Part shown: positions 43,011 through 51,195 of the stretch, one piece after another
Position numbering within the stretch: the stretch's first letter is position 1
How the letters are laid out: each line of letters begins with the position of its first letter
The notes under the pieces: model-generated
Databases searched by the model: none
The model's input: only the letters and a program-made list of their open reading frames with translations
What the model was told of the DNA's origin: nothing
Program-made: the position numbers and the translations under genes
NCBI GenBank assembly: GCA_965658025.1
Contig: CBFHQL010000006.1
Coordinates: forward strand, 1 to 64,000
Source of the DNA: UBA3537 sp965658025
GTDB lineage: Bacteria > Bacteroidota > Bacteroidia > Flavobacteriales > Flavobacteriaceae
Reading direction: 5' to 3'
DNA length: 64,000 nucleotides

Positions 43011-43687
43011 ATAAAATCATTAACTTAATTTTCTGTTGTTTTTTAGTTTTTCAATGCCAAAAAGAAGGGGCTTGTACTCAATTTGAACAAAAAGTATTTT
43101 ATGAGATATTTCCGGAAGTTATAGATTCAATTTATATCGATTATAGATTTCCACCACCGCCACCGCCAGTCCAATATAAAGATGGCCAGATAATCAGAAA
43201 AGACTCATTACGTTATAAAATTATGACGGATAAATGGAAAGCGAAAAAGCAAAAAATTGAAAATGACACTTCTTTTGTTTCTCTAGTAATTATTGATTCT
43301 GTAGTCCGATTTGAAAAGGATGATTTTAACGAATTAACTTATCATTTTAAAAATTATTATTTAAATATAGATACTGAATGTATAAATTATAATGAAAAAT
43401 TAAATATTGATTTAAATAAATTAAAAATAAATGATAGAAAATTAAATTTTGAATACAGTTCTAAATTTCCAAAAAGTAGAGATTTTTGGAAATTGAAGGA
43501 TAAAAACCACATAGCTGGAAGATTAGGTTTTAGTAGAATTTTAATTGATAAAACAAAAAACTATGGAGTTTTTAATTGTGGATTTTCAACTGGGTTTTTA
43601 AATGGGTCTGGTTACAGAATTTTCATAAGGAAAAATAACAAAGGTAAATGGATAATTGACAAAATAGTACAAACTTGGATATCGTAA
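43001..43687 (+). CDS. Lipoprotein of unknown function
   Basis: The 228-residue protein has a lipoprotein signal (LIFCCFLVFQCQKEGACTQF). A striking PPPPPPVQY stretch occurs near residue 52, then a mixed alpha/beta region rich in Lys, Asn and Asp (LNIDLNKLKINDRKLNFEYS). No catalytic motif is visible. It starts inside the stop of the zincin gene and its end overlaps the next gene, so three proteins are made from one message. A partner or protective role for the zincin protein is conceivable from position alone. Confidence 0.75.
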   Translation: MRLNKIINLIFCCFLVFQCQKEGACTQFEQKVFYEIFPEVIDSIYIDYRFPPPPPPVQYKDGQIIRKDSLRYKIMTDKWKAKKQKIENDTSFVSLVIIDSVVRFEKDDFNELTYHFKNYYLNIDTECINYNEKLNIDLNKLKINDRKLNFEYSSKFPKSRDFWKLKDKNHIAGRLGFSRILIDKTKNYGVFNCGFSTGFLNGSGYRIFIRKNNKGKWIIDKIVQTWIS

Positions 43688-44985
43688 AATCTATAATTAT
43701 TTGTTTTTTAATAATATCTACCAATGCTTTCGGACAAAAGAAAATTGGAAACGATGTTTTTAAAATAGAGTTTTTAAGAATATCTGACAATATTCAAGGA
43801 GACCAAAACAACTACTATTCAGATTTAGTAGAACGTTCAATGTTCTCAAAAAAAGACTCTCTGAATTACGGCTTCTTGAATTCAAAAGGAAAAACGGTTA
43901 AAGAAGCTAAATACACTTACGCTTCTGACTTTTTTAATGGTAAGTCAAATATAATAATTGATTCTATTCCTGGATTATTATTTAAAGATGGTAATGAAAA
44001 AATGTTTCCTAATTTTAATGCTACTTATTGGTATAAAGATGATTTAGGACTTGCTACAAAAGACAAAAAGTATGGATTTATAAACAAAAACGGAGATATA
44101 ATAGTTCCATTAAAATATGAAGATGCCTTTCCTTTTTACAAGGGCTACGCTGCGATAAAATCAAATGACAAATGGAATTATATTAACGAACAAGGACAAG
44201 TCCTTTTTTCTGATAGCTTGATTTTTAACTATAGACCAATAATAGACGATAAAGCTGTCTTTATGGTTTCTGGAAATAAAGTAGAAAAAAGAAAAAGAAT
44301 GCACTCTGAAGATAGAACTGGAAGTCAGGTTTTTGTCGAGTATCTAAATCAGATTAAAAAACAACAGTTAAAAGAAGGTTTAATTAACACAAATGGAAAA
44401 ATTATAATTAAACCTATTTATGATGAAATTTCAGGTTACTTTATAAACGGTTTTATGCGTGTTAGAAACAATGGAAAGGCTGGAATAGTGAATGACACTG
44501 GAAAAATAGTAATTCCAATAGAATACGATAATGTGTTAGATTATAAAAATGGAATGTTTACTGCCGAAAAAAATAATAAGTGGGGGATTATTGATACAGA
44601 AAACAAAATAATCATTCCTTTTGAATATGGACGAATTAGGCATTTTCAAAATGATTTAGCACTTATAACTAACAAAGGAACAGGATACATTAATAAGGAA
44701 AAAGGAATTGTTATTGAACCACAAAATAGTTTTAATTTATTTGGAGATTTTTACAATGGTTTAGCTCTTGTGAAAAAAGATAATAAGTATGGTTATATTA
44801 ATAAAGAAAACAAAATTATTATTCCAATTATTTATGACAATGCACTTTCATTCAAAAACAAAAAAACTATTGTACTGAAAGACGGAATTTGCTTTTTCAT
44901 AAATCAAAAGGGTAAAAAGATTAAACGAATTTCAAAACCTTATTTGTGGACTGAAAGAGATAAATTAATAAGATTTGCGGAATAA
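43675..44985 (+). CDS. WG-repeat-containing secreted protein
   Basis: The 436-residue protein has a signal peptide (IIICFLIISTNAFGQ). WG-type beta repeats of about 45 residues follow: KKYGFINKNGDIIVPLKYED, KWNYINEQGQVL, GKAGIVNDTGKIVIPIEYDN, NKWGIIDTENKIIIPFEYG and NKYGYINKENKIIIPIIYD. WG-repeat proteins are envelope or secreted proteins with an assumed binding role. The start is a TTG 13 bases inside the previous gene. A C-terminal sorting domain is not visible. It is the last gene of the second AT-rich island. Confidence 0.87.
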   Translation: MDIVKSIIICFLIISTNAFGQKKIGNDVFKIEFLRISDNIQGDQNNYYSDLVERSMFSKKDSLNYGFLNSKGKTVKEAKYTYASDFFNGKSNIIIDSIPGLLFKDGNEKMFPNFNATYWYKDDLGLATKDKKYGFINKNGDIIVPLKYEDAFPFYKGYAAIKSNDKWNYINEQGQVLFSDSLIFNYRPIIDDKAVFMVSGNKVEKRKRMHSEDRTGSQVFVEYLNQIKKQQLKEGLINTNGKIIIKPIYDEISGYFINGFMRVRNNGKAGIVNDTGKIVIPIEYDNVLDYKNGMFTAEKNNKWGIIDTENKIIIPFEYGRIRHFQNDLALITNKGTGYINKEKGIVIEPQNSFNLFGDFYNGLALVKKDNKYGYINKENKIIIPIIYDNALSFKNKKTIVLKDGICFFINQKGKKIKRISKPYLWTERDKLIRFAE

Positions 44986-45002
44986 AAACATAACTCATGC
45001 TA

Positions 45003-45080
45003 GCGCAAGCGTCCACCCCCCCGCTGGTGTGCAAATCCTTTCGCGTTCCAAATAAAAACCACACGATTGGAATCGTGCGG
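45003..45080. repeat. Structured GC-rich spacer with two hairpins
   Basis: GCGCAAGCG (45003-45011) can pair with CGCTGGTGTGC (45022-45032) with a GG bulge and a C-rich loop. A second stem, CCACACGATT/AATCGTGCGG (45059-45080), follows with one mismatch. Neither has a T-tract. It separates the converging WG-repeat and lpxB genes, so it may work as a terminator or be a dispersed repeat. Confidence 0.5.
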
Positions 45081-45122
45081 TAGCGGGCGCATTTTAGATT
45101 ATAAGTAGGTTTTTCATATGTG

Positions 45123-46235
45123 TCATCTCAACGCTTTAAACACCGCTTTAGCCACCTTTTGGCTGGCACCGGGGCCACCCAGTTGTTGTTCTAAGGCGCT
45201 ATATTCAGTATGTAACTGCTGTTGGGTTTTGGGGTCTAAAATATGCTTTAGTTCTGCGGTAAGGCGTTTTGTATTCAGGTCATTTTGGATCAATTCACAG
45301 ACCACTTCACGGTTCATAATAAGGTTCACCAAAGAAATATAATCGAGCTTTACCAACTGTTTTCCAATCTGGTAAGACAACCAACTGGATTTGTAGCACA
45401 CCACTTGGGGTACCTTAAATAAAGCCGTTTCTAAAGTGGCTGTTCCCGAAGTGACCAAAGCTGCATCGGCAATACTAAGCAAGTCGTAAGTGGCATTAGT
45501 TACCAATTTGATGTTTTTGTTTTTGATGAATTTATGGTAAAATCCTTTGGGCTGGCTCGGTGCACCCGCAATCACAAATTGGTACTCAGGAAAGGCATCA
45601 ATGACAGACAACATGACACGAAGCATTTTTTTAATTTCTTGTTGTCTACTCCCCGGCAACAGTGCAATAATGGGTTGGTCGGACAGTCCGTATGTTTTTC
45701 TCAGGGTTTTAGTATCTACTTTTGGGCGGTTGGCAATCGCATCAATTAGGGGGTGGCCTACAAAGGTCACAGGCATTTGGTGTTTATCTTCGTAAAACGT
45801 TTTTTCAAACGGTAAAATCACATACATTTTGTCAATAGTACGTTTGATCTGATGAATACGGTTTTCTTTCCATGCCCATAGTTGTGGCGAAATATAATAG
45901 TGCGTTTTAAAATTTTGGCTTTTGGCACATTTGGCAATACGCATATTAAACCCAGGGTAATCAATAAAAATCAGTACATCGGGTTGAAAATCCGCGATAT
46001 CTTGTTTACAAAAGCTAATGTTTTTTAGAATCGTGCGGAGGTTTAAAAGAACTTCCAAAAAGCCCATAAACGCCAAATCTTTATAATGCTTGACCAATGT
46101 GCCCCCAGCAGCTTGCATCAAATCACCGCCCCAAACACGACATTCGGCCTTGGCATCTTCTTTTTGTAATGCTTTGATGAGGTTTGCGCCGTGCAAATCT
46201 CCAGATGCTTCCCCTGCTATGATATAATACTTCAT
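45123..46235 (-). CDS. lpxB: Lipid-A-disaccharide synthase
   Basis: The 370-residue GT19 glycosyltransferase has MKYYIIAGEASGDLHGANLI at the start, WGGDLMQAAGG, FIDYPGFNMRIAKCAK, ALLPGSRQQEIKKML and SGTATLETALFKVPQVVCYK. It joins UDP-2,3-diacylglucosamine and lipid X to make the lipid A disaccharide at the inner face of the membrane. The length is normal. It is the last gene of a surE-membrane protein-lpxB operon on the minus strand. Confidence 0.96.
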   Translation of the reverse strand: MKYYIIAGEASGDLHGANLIKALQKEDAKAECRVWGGDLMQAAGGTLVKHYKDLAFMGFLEVLLNLRTILKNISFCKQDIADFQPDVLIFIDYPGFNMRIAKCAKSQNFKTHYYISPQLWAWKENRIHQIKRTIDKMYVILPFEKTFYEDKHQMPVTFVGHPLIDAIANRPKVDTKTLRKTYGLSDQPIIALLPGSRQQEIKKMLRVMLSVIDAFPEYQFVIAGAPSQPKGFYHKFIKNKNIKLVTNATYDLLSIADAALVTSGTATLETALFKVPQVVCYKSSWLSYQIGKQLVKLDYISLVNLIMNREVVCELIQNDLNTKRLTAELKHILDPKTQQQLHTEYSALEQQLGGPGASQKVAKAVFKALR

Positions 46236-46238
46236 GGG

Positions 46239-46532
46239 TTAGAGCTTAATGATAAATGTGATGAGTGCCATAAAAATTGTAGCGATCAATACCCCTGCGG
46301 CATAGGCATCTTTTTTCTTCCGAATAAAATAAAAAAAGCAAATAAGATTCAACAATGCGGCGAGACTAATAAGTTTGCCCAAAAAATTTTCGGCATGGGC
46401 GGCTTCTAAAACGCTCAAAAATCCATCGTTTCTTCCAGAAGATTTGGCCATAGTCATTGCGACCACAAAGAGTCCTATACCATTGGCCAAAATCCCGATG
46501 ATAAATCCTTTAAAAATTTGAATCTTATCCAT
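46239..46532 (-). CDS. Small membrane protein between surE and lpxB
   Basis: The 97-residue protein has about three membrane segments: FIIGILANGIGLFVVAM, LISLAALLNLICFFYFI and AAGVLIATIFMALITFII. It overlaps the end of surE by 8 bases and stops 3 bp before lpxB starts, so it belongs to that operon. No motif was recognised. The conserved-looking position beside lpxB suggests an envelope function, which is inference. Confidence 0.8.
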   Translation of the reverse strand: MDKIQIFKGFIIGILANGIGLFVVAMTMAKSSGRNDGFLSVLEAAHAENFLGKLISLAALLNLICFFYFIRKKKDAYAAGVLIATIFMALITFIIKL

Positions 46533-47292
46533 TGAGTTTCCAATTGTTGAGTTCTTGAATATAGTAATGTGCTGTTAGGTCGAACTGTACAGGAACTACG
46601 GAAACATAGCCCTGTTCAAGCGCCCATTCGTCGGTGTCCTCGCCATGATCTTGATTGATAAATTCTCCGGTGAGCCAATAATAATCACGTCCCATAGGAC
46701 TTCGGCGTTTGTCAAATTTTTCAACCCAATTAGCATTGGCCTGACGGCAAATTTTAGTTCCTTTTATCGTCTTGTTGGGAAAGTTTACGTTTAGAATGAT
46801 GCCTTTTTGCAGGCCATTTTCTAAAACGTTTTGGCAAATCGTTTCAATGTATTGTTCCGTAGGGCCAAAATCGGCATCCCAGTTGTAATTCAATAACGAA
46901 AATCCAATGGCAGGAATCCCTTCCATACCGGCTTCGATAGCCGCACTCATCGTCCCCGAATAAATGACATTGATGGAAGAATTTGAACCATGGTTGATGC
47001 CCGAAACACACAAATCTGGTTTTCTGTTCAGAAGTTCGTGAACAGCTAGTTTTACACAATCGGCAGGAGTACCAGAGGTGCTGTATTCTTTTTGAGGACC
47101 ATTGTCAATATGTTCTTCTCTGCAATACAAGGTGTCGTTAATGGTAATGGCATGCCCCATACCACTTTGCGGACTGTCTGGTGCAACCACTACGACCTCG
47201 CCAATACGGTTCATAACTTTGATTAATGTTCTAATTCCCGGAGCAGTAATTCCATCGTCATTGGTGACCAGAATGAGTGGTTTTTTTGACAT
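46525..47292 (-). CDS. surE: 5'/3'-nucleotidase SurE
   Basis: The 255-residue protein begins LILVTNDDGITAPGIRTL with the metal-binding Asp pair, then VVVAPDSPQSGMGHAITI, VSGINHGSNSSINVIYSGT and MEGIPAIGFSL. All SurE signature residues are present. It dephosphorylates nucleoside 5'- and 3'-monophosphates with divalent metal and is a stationary-phase survival protein. It is the first gene of the operon with lpxB. Confidence 0.96.
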   Translation of the reverse strand: MSKKPLILVTNDDGITAPGIRTLIKVMNRIGEVVVVAPDSPQSGMGHAITINDTLYCREEHIDNGPQKEYSTSGTPADCVKLAVHELLNRKPDLCVSGINHGSNSSINVIYSGTMSAAIEAGMEGIPAIGFSLLNYNWDADFGPTEQYIETICQNVLENGLQKGIILNVNFPNKTIKGTKICRQANANWVEKFDKRRSPMGRDYYWLTGEFINQDHGEDTDEWALEQGYVSVVPVQFDLTAHYYIQELNNWKLNG

Positions 47293-47348
47293 ATTTTCTT
47301 TGTTTTCCTCTACAAAAGTAAGTATTTTGTTGGGGATTACTCATTTTT

Positions 47349-47386
47349 GAGGGCTTTAACAAAAAATTATGCGTTGTGAAGCCCTC
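47349..47386. repeat. Inverted repeat between surE and the tail-specific protease
   Basis: GAGGGCTT (47349-47356) and AAGCCCTC (47379-47386) form a perfect 8-bp inverted repeat with a 22-nt loop in the divergent spacer. There is no T-tract, so an operator is more likely than a terminator. Confidence 0.5.
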
Positions 47387-47443
47387 GATTTTATAATTTT
47401 CTATTATTTTAGAAACGAATTTTGATCAATATTACTCAAGTCT

Positions 47444-49558
47444 ATGAAACATATTAATATTTTCCTGTTGTCCGTTTTTGTCGCATTCGCATCTTGTAGC
47501 TTTACGACCAAAACCTTTGATAATCCTGACAAGGATAAACTTTTAATGCAGTTGGTCACCTATTTGCTTGAACAAGGTCATTTTCAACCCAAAGATTTTA
47601 ATGATGAATTTTCTGAAGAAGTATATACACGTTTTTTAAAAACTGTAGATCCCTATAAACATTATTTTTACCGTTCGGACATCAAAGAATTTGAAGCGTA
47701 CAAAACGGATTTGGATGATCAAATTAAAAACTATGATGTGCAGTTTTTCAATCTTGTTTATGAACGCTTAACACAAAGAATAGAGGAGTCCAAAGCGGTG
47801 TATAATGATGTTTTGACCCAACCATTTAATTATGACTTAGATGAAACATATCAGTCCGATACCGATCAATTGGACTATGTATCCTCTAAAAAAGAGATGA
47901 CCAATCGTTGGCGTAAGCAACTAAAATTCAGCACATTAACAAATTACCACGATTTATTGTCCGATAATGAAACTGAAGAAGGTGAACAAGAAAAAACGAA
48001 AACTCAACTTGAAAAAGAAGCACGAGACGCAACACTAAAAAACCTGCAAGAAGTGTCGGTTTATTTTGATGACATGAGACGCGACGACTGGCTTTCGATG
48101 TACATCAATGCCATTTCAGAGTCTTTTGATCCACATACCTATTATTTTGCGCCACAAGCCAAAGATCGTTTTGACGCAGAAATGTCTGGAAAATATGAAG
48201 GTATTGGCGCACGACTTCAGAAAAAAATGGACAAAATCAGCATCACTGAATTAATCTCAGGAGGATCTGCTTGGCGGCAAAACAAACTTCAAGTTGGGGA
48301 CATCATCCTGAAAGTGCGTCAAGAAGACGAAGAAGAAGCAGTCAGTATTGTAGGTATGCGTTTAGACGATGCCGTCAAACTCATCAAAGGCCCAAAAGGA
48401 ACAAATGTGATTTTAACCCTAAAAAGAGTTGATGGAACTATTGAAGATTTGACCATTCCAAGAGATGAAATCGAGCTGGAAGAGACTTATGCAAAATCGA
48501 GTATTGTTGAGAAAGACAATTACAAATTTGGTATCATCAATTTGCCTAAGTTTTACATTGATTTTCAAGATGTCAACAGTAGAAACTCCACCACTGATGT
48601 CAAAAGAGAAATCGAACGCCTAAAGGCAGAGGGCATGGAAGGTTTAGTTTTGGATTTGCGTAACAATGGGGGAGGTTCCCTTAAAACAGCTGTAGAAATT
48701 GGGGGTTTATTTATCGAGGAAGGCCCTATTGTTCAGGTCCGTTCTACTGGTGAAGATCGACAGGTGCTGAAAGATAGAGACCCAAGTGTCACTTGGGATG
48801 GGCCATTAGTGATATTGGTCAATGAATTTTCTGCGTCGGCCTCAGAAATTTTGGCTGCAGCCATGCAAGATTATAAGCGTGCAATTGTTATTGGTAGCAA
48901 ACAAACCTATGGAAAAGGCACGGTTCAAAATGTCATAGACCTGAACAGAATGATTCGTAACAACACTAGTGGTGATATGGGTGCATTTAAATTTACAACC
49001 CAAAAATATTACCGCATCAATGGGGGCTCAACGCAGCTCGAAGGTGTCAAAAGTGATGTTGTCGTTCCAGACCGCTATAGTTATATTGATTTGGGTGAAA
49101 AAGATCAAGACAACCCATTGTCATGGGATGAAATTCAACCCGCTTCATATAAGCTTTGGGAAAGTTCTATTGATTATGAAACTACAGTGAAAAGAAGTAA
49201 AGAACGTATGGACAACAGCCCCGAAATAAAACTTATAGATGAAAATGCGCAGTGGATTAAAAAAGTACGTTCAAAAGATATTTACAGTTTAAAGTACAGT
49301 GATTATGATGCAGATTTGAAGAACAATGAAAAGGAATCTGAGCGCTTTGATGCACTTTCTGAGTATACCACAAATTTATCATTCGAATCTTTACCCTATG
49401 AAAAACCAATCATGGAGAACGACTCCATTTTTAGAATAAAACGAGAGCGTTGGCATGAATCACTCAGTAAAGATATCTACATGGACGAAGCCCTTAATGT
49501 ATTGACCGATTTGAACAAAATGTTCAAAGTAAACAAGCTTTCTGTGCTTAAAAATTAA
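47444..49558 (+). CDS. prc: Tail-specific (C-terminal processing) protease, S41A
   Basis: The 704-residue protein has a lipoprotein-type signal (LLSVFVAFASC). The long helical N-terminal region resembles that of E. coli Prc. The PDZ domain is at about 230-330 (ISITELISGGSAWRQNKLQV). The S41 protease domain has the catalytic Ser ~467 in FSASASEILAAAMQDY and Lys ~491 in QTYGKGTVQN. A C-terminal DUF3340-like part includes DIYMDEALNVL. It degrades or trims periplasmic proteins from their C-termini. It is followed 8 bp later by an ABC permease gene. Confidence 0.94.
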   Translation: MKHINIFLLSVFVAFASCSFTTKTFDNPDKDKLLMQLVTYLLEQGHFQPKDFNDEFSEEVYTRFLKTVDPYKHYFYRSDIKEFEAYKTDLDDQIKNYDVQFFNLVYERLTQRIEESKAVYNDVLTQPFNYDLDETYQSDTDQLDYVSSKKEMTNRWRKQLKFSTLTNYHDLLSDNETEEGEQEKTKTQLEKEARDATLKNLQEVSVYFDDMRRDDWLSMYINAISESFDPHTYYFAPQAKDRFDAEMSGKYEGIGARLQKKMDKISITELISGGSAWRQNKLQVGDIILKVRQEDEEEAVSIVGMRLDDAVKLIKGPKGTNVILTLKRVDGTIEDLTIPRDEIELEETYAKSSIVEKDNYKFGIINLPKFYIDFQDVNSRNSTTDVKREIERLKAEGMEGLVLDLRNNGGGSLKTAVEIGGLFIEEGPIVQVRSTGEDRQVLKDRDPSVTWDGPLVILVNEFSASASEILAAAMQDYKRAIVIGSKQTYGKGTVQNVIDLNRMIRNNTSGDMGAFKFTTQKYYRINGGSTQLEGVKSDVVVPDRYSYIDLGEKDQDNPLSWDEIQPASYKLWESSIDYETTVKRSKERMDNSPEIKLIDENAQWIKKVRSKDIYSLKYSDYDADLKNNEKESERFDALSEYTTNLSFESLPYEKPIMENDSIFRIKRERWHESLSKDIYMDEALNVLTDLNKMFKVNKLSVLKN

Positions 49559-49566
49559 GTTTAACT

Positions 49567-50643
49567 ATGCAGGGACTAACGGCATTGGCGCTCCAAAAAT
49601 TTAAGCAGAGTTATTTGGGTGTTGCTAGTGTGGTTTTCATTCTCTTTGTAGGATTGATTTCTATTTTCGCCTACGTCTTTTCACCTGATAGTACTCAATA
49701 TGCCAATCAAATGCATGTGAGCATTCATTCAAAACCACCAGGTTTTGCCGTGCCCATGTTGGTGATACCCAATCCTGAAAAAAATCATCAAAGTAAACTC
49801 AATCAGCTCTTTTTTGGCTCTAAATTTCCCAATAAAGAGTTGCCAATTTCTTCATACAGAATAGAAGATAAAAAATTGATTTATACACCCCACGAAGCCA
49901 AAGATATTGAAGGATTAGAACAGTCAGTAGGCTATTTTAAAACGCCAAAACCCTATGTTGTTGCAAAGACATTTTATTTAGGCACAGACAATTATGGTAG
50001 AGATGTTTTAAGTCGGATTTTGGTGGGTGCGCGTATATCTTTTTTTATTGGATTTGTAGCGGTTTTTATTTCACTAATCATCGGTATTTTTTTGGGGAGT
50101 ATTTCGGGCTATTTTGGTGGAAAAATTGATGATCTGGTCATGTTCCTCATCAATGTGACTTGGTCTATTCCTACCTTATTATTGGTTATTGCTATTACTC
50201 TGGCACTTGGAAAAGGGTATTGGCAAGTTTTTATTGCTGTAGGCCTCACCATGTGGGTAGAGGTCGCGCGCGTTGTTCGAGGGGAAGTCATGAGTATCAA
50301 AGAACAACAATATATAACCGCAGCTCGAGCATTGGGTTACACAAATTTTAGAATAATTTTCAAGCACATTTTGCCTAATATTATGGCACCAGTAATTGTT
50401 ATTTCAGCGGCCAATTTTGCTGCTGCGATTCTTATCGAAAGTGGTCTGAGTTTTCTAGGTATTGGTGCTCAACCACCCATGGCAAGTTGGGGTGCAATGA
50501 TCAAGACGCACTACAATGCTATAGTTTTGGGGCAACCCTATCTCGCCATTATTCCGGGGTTGTGCATCATGAGTCTAGTGATGGCTTTCATGTTGATGGG
50601 CAACACTTTACGTGAAGCATTGGACGTCAAGGCACCATCCTAA
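49567..50643 (+). CDS. Oligopeptide/dipeptide-type ABC transporter permease (OppC/DppC)
   Basis: The 358-residue protein has an N-terminal membrane segment and an OppC_N-like start, a ~80-residue periplasmic insertion (FFGSKFPNKELPISSYRI), then the five-segment permease domain with YLGTDNYGRDVLSRILVGAR and the EAA loop QYITAARALGYTNFRIIFKH. It forms half of the membrane channel of a peptide/nickel-type importer. No ATPase, OppB or binding protein lies nearby, so its partners are elsewhere. It is probably transcribed with prc. It converges with the DUF4136 gene, overlapping by 4 bases. Confidence 0.9.
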   Translation: MQGLTALALQKFKQSYLGVASVVFILFVGLISIFAYVFSPDSTQYANQMHVSIHSKPPGFAVPMLVIPNPEKNHQSKLNQLFFGSKFPNKELPISSYRIEDKKLIYTPHEAKDIEGLEQSVGYFKTPKPYVVAKTFYLGTDNYGRDVLSRILVGARISFFIGFVAVFISLIIGIFLGSISGYFGGKIDDLVMFLINVTWSIPTLLLVIAITLALGKGYWQVFIAVGLTMWVEVARVVRGEVMSIKEQQYITAARALGYTNFRIIFKHILPNIMAPVIVISAANFAAAILIESGLSFLGIGAQPPMASWGAMIKTHYNAIVLGQPYLAIIPGLCIMSLVMAFMLMGNTLREALDVKAPS

Positions 50644-51176
50644 TTTTTTGGTTGCGGCGGATATTTTGAAAGAATGGAAGACACAAATTTTTTGATGCGT
50701 TCAGCTTTACGCTCCATATTTGAACTCAAATACCCATGACCAACGCCTTGCCAAACCAGTTCTTTTTTTTGTGCATCTATCAGATCTACAAATAGAGTTC
50801 CACGTGTAGAGTTAGTGACGTTGGTATTATTCCATCCCATCATCATTGGATTCCAGCCCCAGCCCCAGCCATACATACCAAAGTTGTTGTTATATACATT
50901 CACTTCTTGGCGTTCTTTGGTAAAAATGTTTACCAATAAATCAGGTGTTTTGGACTTTGTAAACCCCTTTGCCAAGAGTTCGGATTCTATGGCGCGTAAA
51001 ATTCTACGTTTGTCCAAATCACTAATTTTTGCTTTGTCAATACCATCTTTAAAAAAGGCAAACGTTTTGTAGGTTTCAAAGTTAGCAGAACGGTCATAAT
51101 CTGCCGCAACACGCACAGAATCACAAGAAATTAGTGTAAATAATAGAAAAGCAAGCGGTAAAATGTGTTTTTTCAT
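50640..51176 (-). CDS. DUF4136-type lipoprotein
   Basis: The 178-residue protein has a lipoprotein signal (LAFLLFTLISCDSVRV). The DUF4136 pattern follows: YDRSANFETYKTFAFFKDG, RRILRAIESELLAKGFTKSK, TPDLLVNIF and GTLFVDLIDAQKKELVWQGV. A Gly/Trp/Met-rich insert (GMYGWGWGWNPMMMGW) lies in the middle. Function is unknown; the family is common in Bacteroidota envelopes. The ATG at 51176 was chosen over an upstream in-frame start at 51221, which would overlap hutU. Confidence 0.87.
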   Translation of the reverse strand: MKKHILPLAFLLFTLISCDSVRVAADYDRSANFETYKTFAFFKDGIDKAKISDLDKRRILRAIESELLAKGFTKSKTPDLLVNIFTKERQEVNVYNNNFGMYGWGWGWNPMMMGWNNTNVTNSTRGTLFVDLIDAQKKELVWQGVGHGYLSSNMERKAERIKKFVSSILSKYPPQPKN

Positions 51177-51195
51177 AATGATGTAATTTAATTTG

